A DNA stretch of 64,000 nucleotides from Pycnopodia helianthoides (lineage: Eukaryota; Echinodermata; Asteroidea; Forcipulatida; Asteriidae): NCBI GenBank assembly GCA_032158295.1, contig CM063245.1, positions 26,345,726 through 26,409,725 of the forward strand, read 5' to 3'. Below are positions 44,620 to 56,400 of the stretch, one piece after another (position 1 is the first letter of the stretch; every line of letters begins with the position of its first letter). The notes under the pieces were generated by a model that worked only from the letters and a program-made list of their open reading frames with translations, did no database searches and was not told the origin of the DNA. The translations under genes and the position numbers were made by a program.

Positions 44620-44810
44620 GGGGCCAATTTCATAGATGTGATTTAGCAGGTAATACTGCTTGACAAATTTCTGCTAAGAAAAAGTTCACATAAAACCAGC
44701 CATAAACGGTGGCATGGCATTTTGGCTGGTAACCTTAATTATTCTGGTAAGCAAAAATGGTTTCGGGGGCTCAGCTAGTTGTTGTGCTTAAGTGCAGCTC
44801 TATGAAATTG
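44620..44810. mobile_element. GGGCCCAATTTCATAGAGC-type MITE
   Basis: GGGGCCAATTTCATAGATGT at the left and GCAGCTCTATGAAATTGAG at the right are inverted. The interior TTTTGGCTGGTAACCTTAAT and TTCTGGTAAGCAAAAATGG match the family. Confidence 0.75.
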
Positions 44811-45259
44811 AGAAAAGCGGAAAGAAGCCACGTCATGCGGTGCAGTTTTTTTTTTGTGGTTTCGTGATGGTACAATAGAAACTTATTGAGGGTACTAAAG
44901 AGAGATTTGGAGATCCAACAAAAAAGTTCAAAATGAAGTAGGCCTACTTGACGCACGTAGACCGGCCCCGGCCAGAACCATTCAACAAAAAGCGAAGAAC
45001 AGCATGAAAGCACACCTTTTTTTACACTAAATTAACTAATAACAAGTTATAATAACAATGCAGTTCCAAACCATAGAGCAAGGTCCTTGCTATATGGCCA
45101 GACCAAGCGGTCAAGGATTTTTTCAATCTTATAATAACTTTTCATTGTATTTTGGCCACTCCCAAAATAGCATGACCAAAATTCGTTCAAGATTAAGACA
45201 AATCGGCATTCTTAAAAAAAAAAAAATGTTTATACCTGTTCAGTTTTGATTGACATGGC

Positions 45260-45424
<165 letters not shown>

Positions 45425-45723
45425 TAAAACGGACCTTGCCTCCTTCAGTGGGTGTCAAAGTAATATAACCATTACAATTCATGTTTTTAATTAAGAGTTG
45501 TTATTTTGTAAAACGGTACGTTCATGCTGATTGTAATGTCGGAAAAATTGCCAAAGTTCTTCCCAAAAAAAACAAATCAGATAAAGCAAATTCTTCAATT
45601 ATTGTACAATGAATAAATACATCTTCATTAATTAATTTAACAATTCGAAAAACGACTGCGGGGACAACCTCTTTCGTATTGTAATATACCCTAAATCCCA
45701 TGTCTAAAACGGATTGTTTTAGT

Positions 45724-46108
45724 TAAAGGAACATTACAGTATTGGTAAGAAAAAAACTTGTAAAATGTACTTTTGAACACAGATTTACATAAAACTTACA
45801 CGGTCTAATGATGACGATAGTAGAAAACATCCCTTGAAATATTTTTGTCTGAAATGCCAGTATTTGATGAGAAATGAATAAACTAATTTTCCGATTGGAG
45901 TTTATCGCTCAGTGAGCGTTTTATTCATTTGTTGAATCTATTTGATAATGTGTAACCGGTTTTTCACTATTTTCTCGTGACCCAGATGGCCGATTGATCT
46001 CATATTTCTACAGGTTTGTCAGTTTATGTATATGGTGGATTACATAACGTGCTTACACTGCCAGCAACTGTTTTGTTAGCAAAAACCAATTCTGTAATGT
46101 TCCTTTAA
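45724..46108. mobile_element. AAAGGAACATTACAG MITE (copy 2)
   Basis: Ends AAAGGAACATTACAGTATTG and CAATTCTGTAATGTTCCTTT. The body follows 29592-29992 almost base for base, apart from a short deletion near 45945. Confidence 0.9.
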
Positions 46109-46194
46109 GAAAACAAAACGAAATAGGTTTTCTGAACCCTTTCTGAACTCAATGACCTGCTTATTAATGCGACCAAGTTTCCGTGGGTTCGCCG

Positions 46195-46252
46195 TTTGTT
46201 TGTTTGTTGGGGTGTTTGTTTGTTTGTTTGTTTGTTTGTTTGTTTGTTTGTC
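46195..46252. repeat. (GTTT)n microsatellite
   Basis: Twelve or so GTTT units broken once by GGGGT. Confidence 0.95.
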
Positions 46253-46388
46253 TGCTTCGTTTTGAAAGATTTATTGTTCTCCCTCGTATTTTCAACTCGT
46301 CACACGCTCCCACCCAATAGTCCCAATAAGGCCCCCTCCCGTGCATCACACAGGGGGCGGGGCGCAAGTCAGACCATTAGTTTTTAAT

Positions 46389-46417
46389 ATAGCGCCCTCT
46401 AGACTAGAGGGCGCTAT
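46389..46417. repeat. 29-nt perfect palindrome
   Basis: ATAGCGCCCTCTAG, a single A, then CTAGAGGGCGCTAT. The half-site CTAGAGGGCGC also forms the inner part of the MITE ends at 34097-34380, so this may be two element ends joined, or a tiny element. Confidence 0.85.
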
Positions 46418-47367
46418 TCATAAACTGCCATTTCTAATTTTGACAGTGTAATGCTTGTTTGTGTTTTGACATGTGCCACAACAAACCGAGGTGATCAAAC
46501 TGTTGACTTATCTAATCACCAAAAGAGCTGAAATCAGTTGTTTACTTCTTGTTTGTAAGCCAGCGAAAAGGTAACTTATCATGCGATTGAAAATTTGATC
46601 CAGTGTGGAGGGATGGTCGGAAACTTGTTGTGAGCTGGTTAGATCTAAAAGTAAAATTGTAATTGAGTTTTTTTTTACTATCGATTAATAAAATATGTTT
46701 TTCTTAAGAATCAGAAATCGGCCCAGTGCAGTGGCAGTATGGTCATAATTCATTTAGTTTTAAGTAGTTTAATACTCTAGTCATGCTCAGTGCTAGCACT
46801 ATGTTGTGCTACTTACGTTGCAAACCGCAGCGAGAGAGCACATTGGCATTAGCAGCAGTGTAGTGAGTGAATATTTGTTATGTTCACTTCCAATTGAAAA
46901 GTTTGTAAGTTGTTGAACATGAAGAAGCTCTCAATTTGTCTTGCGATTTGCGAACCAATTAAAGCTAGAGTCTGATCATGTTTTTAAAATGTGCGCTCAC
47001 ACACAGGCTACAATACATCATGTACATCATTATTAGGCCTGTTTGTAAATGAAACTGTCGCATTATTTGTTAAAATTTATCCTTTTTTTAAACCGCGACT
47101 TCGGCTTGCTGGGCTCCGGCTGAGGCTCTAGCAGTAGTTATTTTAAAAACTTGGGATTCTTTTTTTGTACGGGGCTTCAAACAAGCAGGCCTAAAAAACA
47201 AAACAATCGGCATGCTATGCTAAAGACCTATTTTCGAAAAATAGCCTACAATTTACTCTAGTCTAGATAGATTAAAAATTGAGGTGTGGATATTGTCGAT
47301 GGGCATAAAAAAATACAGAAATTTCCTTTTTAGTGGCTTCCCTTGGCACACATGTGCATCATCAAAC
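46418..47367. other. 5' flank of the WD40 gene
   Basis: No MITE or coding sequence recognised. AT-rich with T runs. The WD40 transcription start should be within this stretch or upstream, but I see no TATA box or other decisive promoter element. Confidence 0.35.
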
Positions 47368-47476
47368 ATGGATGCCGGTCAGTTTAATCGTGTCAGTATT
47401 GCCTCTGATATTCCTCTGAAATTACACCAAAACGAGCGCATTTTCGTCTTGATGTGCTCTCCACAATTGTACCATG
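47368..47476 (+). CDS. WD40 gene exon 1 (start codon)
   Basis: The ATG in AAACATGG (A at -3, G at +4) is a strong start. It reads MDAGQFNRVSIASDIPLKLH and ends before GTAAGT in phase 1. The frame is open upstream to an earlier ATG at 47299, which would add 23 residues, but that ATG has a poor context (TCGATGG) and the added residues look like untranslated sequence. I prefer 47368. Confidence 0.82.
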
Positions 47477-50400
47477 GTAAGTGACAACTGGGGGTAAAAT
47501 CTTGGCATAAAAACGCGGGTTTCTATTTCACCTCCTGAAGGTACTTGGGCGTAGGGCTAAGAAGCTGAGGGAGTCCAGCCTATTATATTTATGGGCTACC
47601 CTCTGCGAAGAATTCAACTGTAATAAGAATGAATTAAGCATTAAAACAAAGTGTTGAGCAGCGCAGAGTAAAAAATAGGCCTGACGCTTTACATCAACAC
47701 TTAAACAACAATTTATACTTTGGTTTCTTCTCCCATCCTTCATCTACAGTGTACCCAACAATGGCTCGTCGTCGTCTTGAAGCAGCAATAAGGGCAGGCC
47801 GTGCCATTGACGATAAACAATCTAAGATGGAGGTTGTTTTTACCGAGCTGATACCGCTGAGAGACATCGATATGACGAGCGCATTCTCCGGTGTCTATAG
47901 TTTACAATTCTCTCATGACGGTGAGATGCTCGCTGTGGGATGTGGAAACGGAGGAGTCTTGGTATGAGTTCGAATTCCCAACATTCATTTCTGAGGATTT
48001 TCTCACAACAATATCAGATTCTTAGTGGTTTAAAATGTTTTTTTTTTTAATGAAATATTGCCTTACTCACAAGGCCGAACGACCACTTCAGGGTGAGGGC
48101 TACACTTAACTGATTTGGGCTGTTGACCCAAATCAACTGAATGACACCAGGGGCGATTTGGTCATTAGGATACCATAGACTAAATGTCTGTTTGTTTATT
48201 TTTTGTATTTCATTTCTTTTTTTGTTAGTTACTGTTCCAAACGAAAAGTCCAAGCACAAACAAGCTGGGGATTTACAATAACAAAAATAATGCTACTTGA
48301 AAATTACAAACGATAAAGAAAAACACTGTATAAGTTTTGGATAAAGGGAACATATGTAATGATTCACCAACAGTTCTTCCCCCGTTCTGAAAACCCAGTA
48401 AGGCACTTGAGTAAGGCACTTAACCATAATTGCTTCATAAAAAATGTGAAGGTAGTGCATTCCGCTCTACCAGCTAGGCTCCTAGTGGATGATACCCATG
48501 CCTACATCCTTACGGACTGTGAAGGGGGTTACCCTGTTTCAGCCACAGGAGTACGCGGCAATGTGCCCCTGGTGACAGTTGGTTTGGGTCGTCAGCCCAA
48601 ATTAGTTAAGTGTAGCCCTCACCTTGAAGTGGCCGTCCGGCCTGTGAGTTAGGTGATATCTCATTTAAAAAAACACCCTTACACCTGTTTATCCAATGAT
48701 CATTAATCATTATCCTGATCCTCCCACCACTAGTTGTACAGCACCTCAACCGGAGAGATGGTAAAGACTCTCCACAAAGGAGGTCGATTGGAGCTCCCGG
48801 TGATGGGACTTGGTTTCCATCCCAGCCAGAAGGATGAGCTGGTTGCCGTGGGCGCAGATGGCAGCATCACAACGTGGAATCTTGACAGCTGTCATAAGAA
48901 GTTGGCAAATAAAGGTTAGATGGGAAATTATTTATTGTTATTTTTGTTTTTTCATTTTATTTTGGTTTATTAAAAATACCAAACAACAAGTCCCGGAGAC
49001 TAAAAATATTCAGTTTACAAAAAGTGACATTAAAAAAAAGTAATATTATTTAAAAATCAAAATTAGGGGTTTGTGGTAGAACTGGAAGACTATCAATTTG
49101 TTGGATTTTATGATATTTGACAATAGGGTGTTGTGGCCGAGCGGTCTAGGGGTGGGACTCAAGTTGTGTAATCTTTCTTGAAAATGTTGCTTGTAAATCA
49201 GCATTACGTTCTCAAAAACCAATCTATGACCCTGTAGAGGTGTTTGAAAGGTGTTTTCCGTGAACAGACCTGGTTTATTCTCCATGTTTTGACTAGTCTG
49301 CTCTCTGGGCCCAATTTCATTCAGATGCTTAAGCAGAAAATATTGCTTAACAATTTCCTGCTCAGCAGAAATGAGCAGGATACTTGTCACAAAAGATACA
49401 TGTGACATAGTATTTTGGCTGGTTACCTTATTTTGGTAAGCAAAATTTTGTTGTGCTTAGCATATATTTTGTGCTTAAGCAACTTTATCATATAGCTTTA
49501 TCATACAGATGCTTAAGCAGAAAATACTGCTTAACAAATTTCTGCTAAGCAGAAATCTGCAGGATACCAGTCACAAATTGTACTTGTGACATGGTAGTTG
49601 AGCTGGTAACCTTATTCTGGTAAGCTTAATTTTGTTGTGCTTTTGTGCTGAAGCAGCTCTATGAAATAGACCCTTCCCATGAAATATGTAAATTACATTC
49701 ACGCATGCGTACAGACGCTGCTGGTTGGCAAACGCCATAGAGTTGTGCGAAAAGGCAGAAGCACAAATGCGTGTGCGTCACGCCACCATCAGTCCCATGC
49801 AAAAAGGCGCGATGTTCACTCATTTTGCCAACCAGTAGGGAGAGTGCGCACGCGCGATGTTCAATTTACATATTTCATGGGAAGGGTCTATTAGGCCCTG
49901 GTCATCGTCACAAACTGATTATTGTCTTAATTGACGTTGTTCCCATCAGAGAAGAATAATGAGATCAATGCATTAGACTTCAGTCTGGACGGAGATGTGT
50001 ACGCTACAGCTGGGAAGGATCTTTGTGTTAGAATTTATGATACGGAAACACATGAGGTAAGACAAACATCTTCAGGGCTTCAGGAAGTCAACAAGATGAC
50101 GAGCAGGGCTCACCCTTAACACTAGCCCGGCGTACATTGTCTAGTAAAAAATGCTATGGGCTAGTAAACACCACATCTCAACTTGCCCTGTGGGCTACTA
50201 AAAACTGTGCAACCTACTTGTTTAAAATGCTCATTTCTTCCTTTTCAGATGTGAATAATTAATGTATAATCGTTGTTGAGTGTGTGAATATAACTTCATT
50301 TGATCATTAAACTGGTTGTGATTGTTAACATTAACACATCAGAACATTACATTTATGGCAATTCTTGTTTAAAATCTGGGCTACTAAAACTTCCTGGGGG

Positions 50401-53400
50401 CAAGTAAAATGCACAGTTTACTGGCCCGGCGGGCTACTTTACAAAAAGCTAAAGCGCAAGGCCTGACGAGGACTTATAAATCTATGAGTTCAAGGCTTGA
50501 CTATTTTATACATTGGTCAAAACAGACTTGTGAATAGCAAAAACAGACTGTGCAAGTCTTGAGTGTAATTATTCGAATGCTTGGACCTGTTGAAGGCGAG
50601 GTTTTCAAACATGTTAGAATAAACCAGAGACTTGCATTGCCTAAAAGTGCATTCACAGATGCCAAGACACTCCGGTTGGTGAAGGGTTGGGATCAACGTT
50701 ACAACCTCTCTCCCACCGTAGGTCTGTAGCCAGCCTCTGTCTTTTTTACAGATATTTTAATGGTGAATGTGTCAGCAGTGTGTCCAACCTGGTTCCGCCT
50801 ATCAGGGTGGTTGAGGCTGAAACCAGGCTTTATGCTTCTTCTCGCCCATACACTCTTGCTTTGCTGAGATGTAGAACAAAGAGCCATTTCAACAGCTTTG
50901 TTCCACGTACTGCATCTTTTTGCAACTCCTTGCCTGGTGCATGTTTCCCTCCATCCTACAATCTAAACTGTTTTAAGAGGAATATCAATTCCTACCTTCA
51001 GCTTCCCCGAGTTATTTTTATCTTAAATATTATCTTCTTGTAGCCCCTTACCAAGAGTGGCTTTTAGCCTTGTTTTGGGGGAAAATTACATAAAAACTCC
51101 ATTTGTTAACACTATGCAATATCCTTTGCCTATCTGTGCTTGCATGTAGCAGATCAAATCAAATAACCATAAATGAGATGTAAATTTATGCTGATTTATT
51201 CGATGACTAACATCGTTCAAGATGGAGTTATCTTAAACTCGGTATGATTTCTCTCTCAAGCTTCTTCAGATGTATGAAGGCTCCAATCAGTTACTCCTTG
51301 AGGAAGATGACGCTAACGACTTTGGACACGGGAGACGAGTCTTCGCGCTCAAGTTCCATCCCGACGACAATAATATCTTTGTGACTGGAGGCTGGGATAA
51401 CTGCCTCAAGGTAAAGTCTTCGTCATGTTCCCTGTTTGATGGTATGAATTATGTATGCTGACTCTCATTATACAAGTGAAGAACCAGACTATTTGCACTT
51501 CAAGCCTCACTCTGGAGACATTGTCTTGAATAGGACTATTACATTTGTACCATAAGAATATGTTGCCACTTTTTCTGTATTTTTCAAAATCATTAAAAAA
51601 ACAAATAAACATATCTACAAGTCGAAGTATCCACACTTTATAACAAAGGGCTTAGATGCGTTGCCAACCATAAACAACGGCTTAAAGCAAAAGTTATGTA
51701 AACTTATTTATGTCAGAAGAAGTTAGTTACCCTTCATTTTTCTGAAAAATATTTGCATAAAATTGCAGCAAGGCACCCTCCCCCCTGTTTCCTCTTGGGG
51801 GAAATTAAATCTTCATACGCTGTTTTTATGTTATCAGGTTTGGGACAAGCGAACGGATCATGGAGTTCAGCGAACTATCGGTGGACCACATGTGTGTGGC
51901 AATGGCATTGACATAAAGGTAAGAATGTATGATTTGTATGATTGGTGGGGGGTAATGGTGTGACACTTACAGACAGAGCTTTCAATTTCAATTTGTCAAG
52001 GGAAACCTGAGAGAGTCACCTAGATTTAAAGGCACTGGACACTATTGGTAATTACTCAAAATAATTGTTAGCATAAAAACTTACTTGGTAACAAGCAATG
52101 GAGAGCTGTTGATAGTATAAAACATTGTGAGAAACGGCTCCCTCTGAAGTAATGTAGTTTTTGAGAAAGAAGTAATTATTTGAATTGATTTTGAGACCTC
52201 ACGCGTGAGGTCTCGAAATCAAGCATCTGAAAGCACACAACTTTGTGTGACAAGGGTGTTTTTTCTTCCATTATTATCTCGCAACTTCGACGACCAATTG
52301 AGTTCAAATTTTCAAAGGTTTGTTATTTTGTGCATATGTTGAGATACACCAAGTGAGGATACTGGTCTTTGACAATTACCAAATGTGTCCAGTGTCTTTA
52401 AGGAGATTCTAGACACCTTGGAAATGAAAGGAACAATGTCACTATCAACCTGATTTTCACCTCTGTGGACCCCGGTTCGAATCCTACTTCATACCAGAGC
52501 CTTGCATGTGGATTGTGTTTTCAGTCCCTTCCTGATTGCTTGAGTTTTCCTCCCATTTGGGGTTTCCTCCCACATCTGAAACTGAATATTTCTTCTTGTT
52601 TCCTATTCATTCTGTTATTGTCGCTAATAGTGCTGTTGGATGTGTAATAAATAAATAAGAATTAATACATAAATACTAATATTTTGTTACAGTTAGACAC
52701 TGTTAAGATTCAAATCGCATCATTGACGCAAATTCGTATTGTAATACATACTCATGAATATTCATGTCTTGTTACAGGCTGGGAAGATCCTAACTGCATC
52801 CTGGGTTGCCAAAGATGCATAAGTATGCAAATTCATCTTGTAATATATACTCATGAATATTCATGTCTTGTTCCAGGCTGGGAAGATCCTAACTGCATCC
52901 TAGGTTGCCAAAGATGCATAAGTATGCAAATTCATGTTGTAATATATACTCATGAATATTCATGTATTGTTCCAGGCTGGGAAGATCCTAACTGCATCCT
53001 GGGTTGCCAAAGATGCTCTTCAGGTATGGGACATGGCTACGGGTAGACTTGAGCAGTCTGTCCCCCTCTCTGGCAATGATAAAAATGGAGAGTTCCTTTA
53101 CTGTGCACAGTTTTGCGACAGCAATGTTGTGGTTGCAGGAGGTAGTGGAATGTGCAGTGCTCAGGCAATTAACAGAACCACGAATAAGGTAGGAGACTTA
53201 CACAAGTTTTTGTTTAACAAATTGGGCTGTAGTGTTTAATGTGCACTGGACGCCATTTCAGCAAGCAACTCTTTTGATGCAACAATAGATCAATGCAGAC
53301 AATGACCATTGCTATCAATGATATAACCAAACATCTGCTTGCTAAAATGGCGCCCAGGTAGATTTCACAATCCAACAATAGATAGAGTTCCAGTTCCCCC

Positions 53401-56400
53401 ATCTTCCACCTTCAGCTTTCTATAATCTTTGATATGACTAACTACTCTAAAATCAGCTTCAAGTTTGGCTTTGTGAAGTTTGTTTTAAAAAACCAATGTA
53501 CTTGTCACTTTCCAGACTTCTGCATATAACACAACAGGATCAGTAAAGCCTAGTTTCCTTGTGCCATACACATTTATTGTGTTGGACACATAGAAATAGA
53601 ACATGCAGGATGCTTGGTTTAATTGTCGTCTGTGCCTGCTGTGCACGCCCTCTATTCGCCCTTTGCACAGTCAGCCATTTGCATGTAGAGCCTCGAATTG
53701 GGGACAGCAGTGAATAGAAGCATTATATAACTCTGTATTGTCATGGTAATGTAATGACACTTTCATCCTAACAGATACATAAATACAATACAAATGAAGC
53801 ATGAAGTTGAGGCTCTACACGCACATGGCGGATTTGTGCAAGTAGCGGCTGTCAGACCATCAATACCATGTGACATGTCCGTGTGGCAAAATTACTCAGA
53901 TCAACCAATAGGAAAGCTGAAATTATTGGCCATATTAATGAGATTGAATTGCTTCAATACAAATGACCACATCACACACACAGCATTCTATTTATGTTAT
54001 TTCTATGGTCAGGGACTCTCTTATGCAAAAGCTAGTGTTGAACCATGTCTTTTGTCAGAAATTTGGAGTTGAGTGTTTATTTGTAACCAGCCCTTTTGGT
54101 TGGTAAGCAGAGTGCAACAGCTAATTGTATTTTTCCTACATACGGATATGTAAGAGATGGGATTAGTACAACTAGTCAAATGCAATAGCGCCCTCTCCTG
54201 ACTTACTTGTAAAGGATAGATTTTAATGTCACCATTGGTTGAAATAGCGCCCTCTTTAGATATAAGAACTTACTGATGTAGCCTGATTATCTGACGTCAC
54301 ACTTTGAGGCTCGTGAATAATGCCAGATACCAGTCTGACCGGATGTTGCCAGATGTAACCTTTGACCTTGCAATCATTTCATGCGGAGATTCGCAGTTAA
54401 TTCACACGTACATGTACACATATATTACTTAGTGAATAATAACAACATTACATATGGTGTACAAACATTATGCGCACGCAGCATGAAGACGATCGAAAGT
54501 GCAAACTGACAACTTACATCACCTCAAACCAATCATAGCACAGATATGGAAAGCTTCTGTCACTGCACGTTTATCCAGTGAAATCATTGTATCCAATGAA
54601 ATCATTGGGTCTGTAAGACCAGTGCCTGTCTTTGTCCTTGCGGATAAAGACAGGGGACCAGTCTATGTGGTCGTTCAGACACAGTACTAAAGTTGGTTTT
54701 AAGGCAGTTTTATCTCATTCAGGCTTAAGTTTGTGTGTCTGAATGCTCTTAAAACTTAATCGAATTGGGTTGAATTTTGGGTTTAACTTTTATTGCGTTG
54801 TGTGGACGGAATAAAGCTAACCACATCCGGTTTAAGTCATCGACAGTGACCAGTGACCCAGGACGTGTTGCGTAACACGCCATAAATTGTGAGGGATTTA
54901 TGTAAATGTAGTGGATGTTGTTGTGTTGGGTTACGGTGCTGCTTGACCTCTTTTAAAACCAAAGATAGTTGTACCGGGTTTAACTACAAGCTGTCTGAAC
55001 GCAAGGTAGTTTTATTTTTATGACCACCCTCCCCTGCTGCTCGAAGAGTTAAACCGGTTTGGGTCTAACTTTAGTACGCTGTCTGAAAAAGCGATAATAA
55101 ATGATTTGAGCCATTAACAATATTCAAGGTGTATGTAGCACTTTACAAATAATCACCCATAATTCTGAGTGTAAAAATTTGACCACACATGTGCTAGACC
55201 ACATACATGTCTTGTTAAGGTATCCTGGTGATTTTTTTCCTTTTTTTAAGTCTTGCAGAATGCCCTCTCCCCCCCTAATGCTGTTACACCGTGGGTTTCT
55301 ATGCTTTTCCGTTCCTCAGCTGTGCTAATGGTACAAAGTCTTATTGTGCCTGGCACTTTCCTCTTTTTTTTGGCAAACTCCAGTTTGCCTGCCTGAATAG
55401 GAAAACTAATTTTTGATATCAAGTTTATTTTGTTTACTTAAAAAAATAAAATAATCATTTGATGGCGGAAGTGACAGACTCTTTTTTCACAGAGTTGTTG
55501 TGTTTAATTTATTTATTGCAAATGATATTTCATCTTATCTCATCGTGGTTTATAGGACGATTAATATCAAGCCTCCAGAGAATTTATTCTGCCATTCAAA
55601 TTTGCAAATATATACTCAATAAAGGATGTGCTAAAATACCTCCTGCTTTTCTCGTACAAAAAAAAAACTGCCACAAAACAAACAATTGAAAAAATTAGCC
55701 ATGTATTGAAGGAGAGGTATTTGTGTGCAAGTTCATCTTGCACAATATATTTTGTTTGTTATTAATGATTAAACCGTGAACGTGTTCCTGAAGCATTAAC
55801 CAGAGCTTATGTTATGAAAATGATAAGCGATTATTTGTACTTTCCATATGGAGGAATGGCAAATGACAGACTGTGCTGTGAACTGACCGCTATACCAAGT
55901 ATACATGTAACATTAGTATAGAAGCAGGTAGGAAACAGGGTCCAGAGAACTTGGGGTTGTGAAGGAGTATAACGTTTAATTCAAGAGTTCTGACTTAGTC
56001 CTAATCAAAGAGCTTCTAGCCCATGACAATCAATGTACTGTTCCATGGCAACCAATGTACTAGTCCATGACAACCAGTGTACTATCCAATCCCAACCAAT
56101 GCACAAGACTGTTGCAACCAACGAACTAGCCCGTTGCAATCTATGTGCTATCCCATTGCAACCAGTGTACAAGACCATGGCAACCAATGAACTAGCCCAT
56201 GGTAGCCAGTTCACTAGCCCGTAGCAACCAGCATACTAGCCCAAAGTACAAGCACATGACAACCAAGGTACTAGCCCATGGCAACTAAAGTACTAGCCCA
56301 TGGCAATAAGCATACTAGCCCATGGCAACCAGTGTACTAGCCCATGGCAACCAGTGTACTAGCCCATGGCAACCAGTGTATTAGCCCATGGCAACCAGTG

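Noticed and set aside
47284..47367. Longer N-terminus for the WD40 protein
   Set aside because: The upstream frame is open but begins from a non-ATG codon or a weak-context ATG (47299), and the residues have no family character; 47368 has a strong context.
48359..48652. 97-residue ORF as an extra WD40 exon
   Set aside because: It falls inside an inverted-repeat element, and exon 2 joins exon 3 in phase without it.
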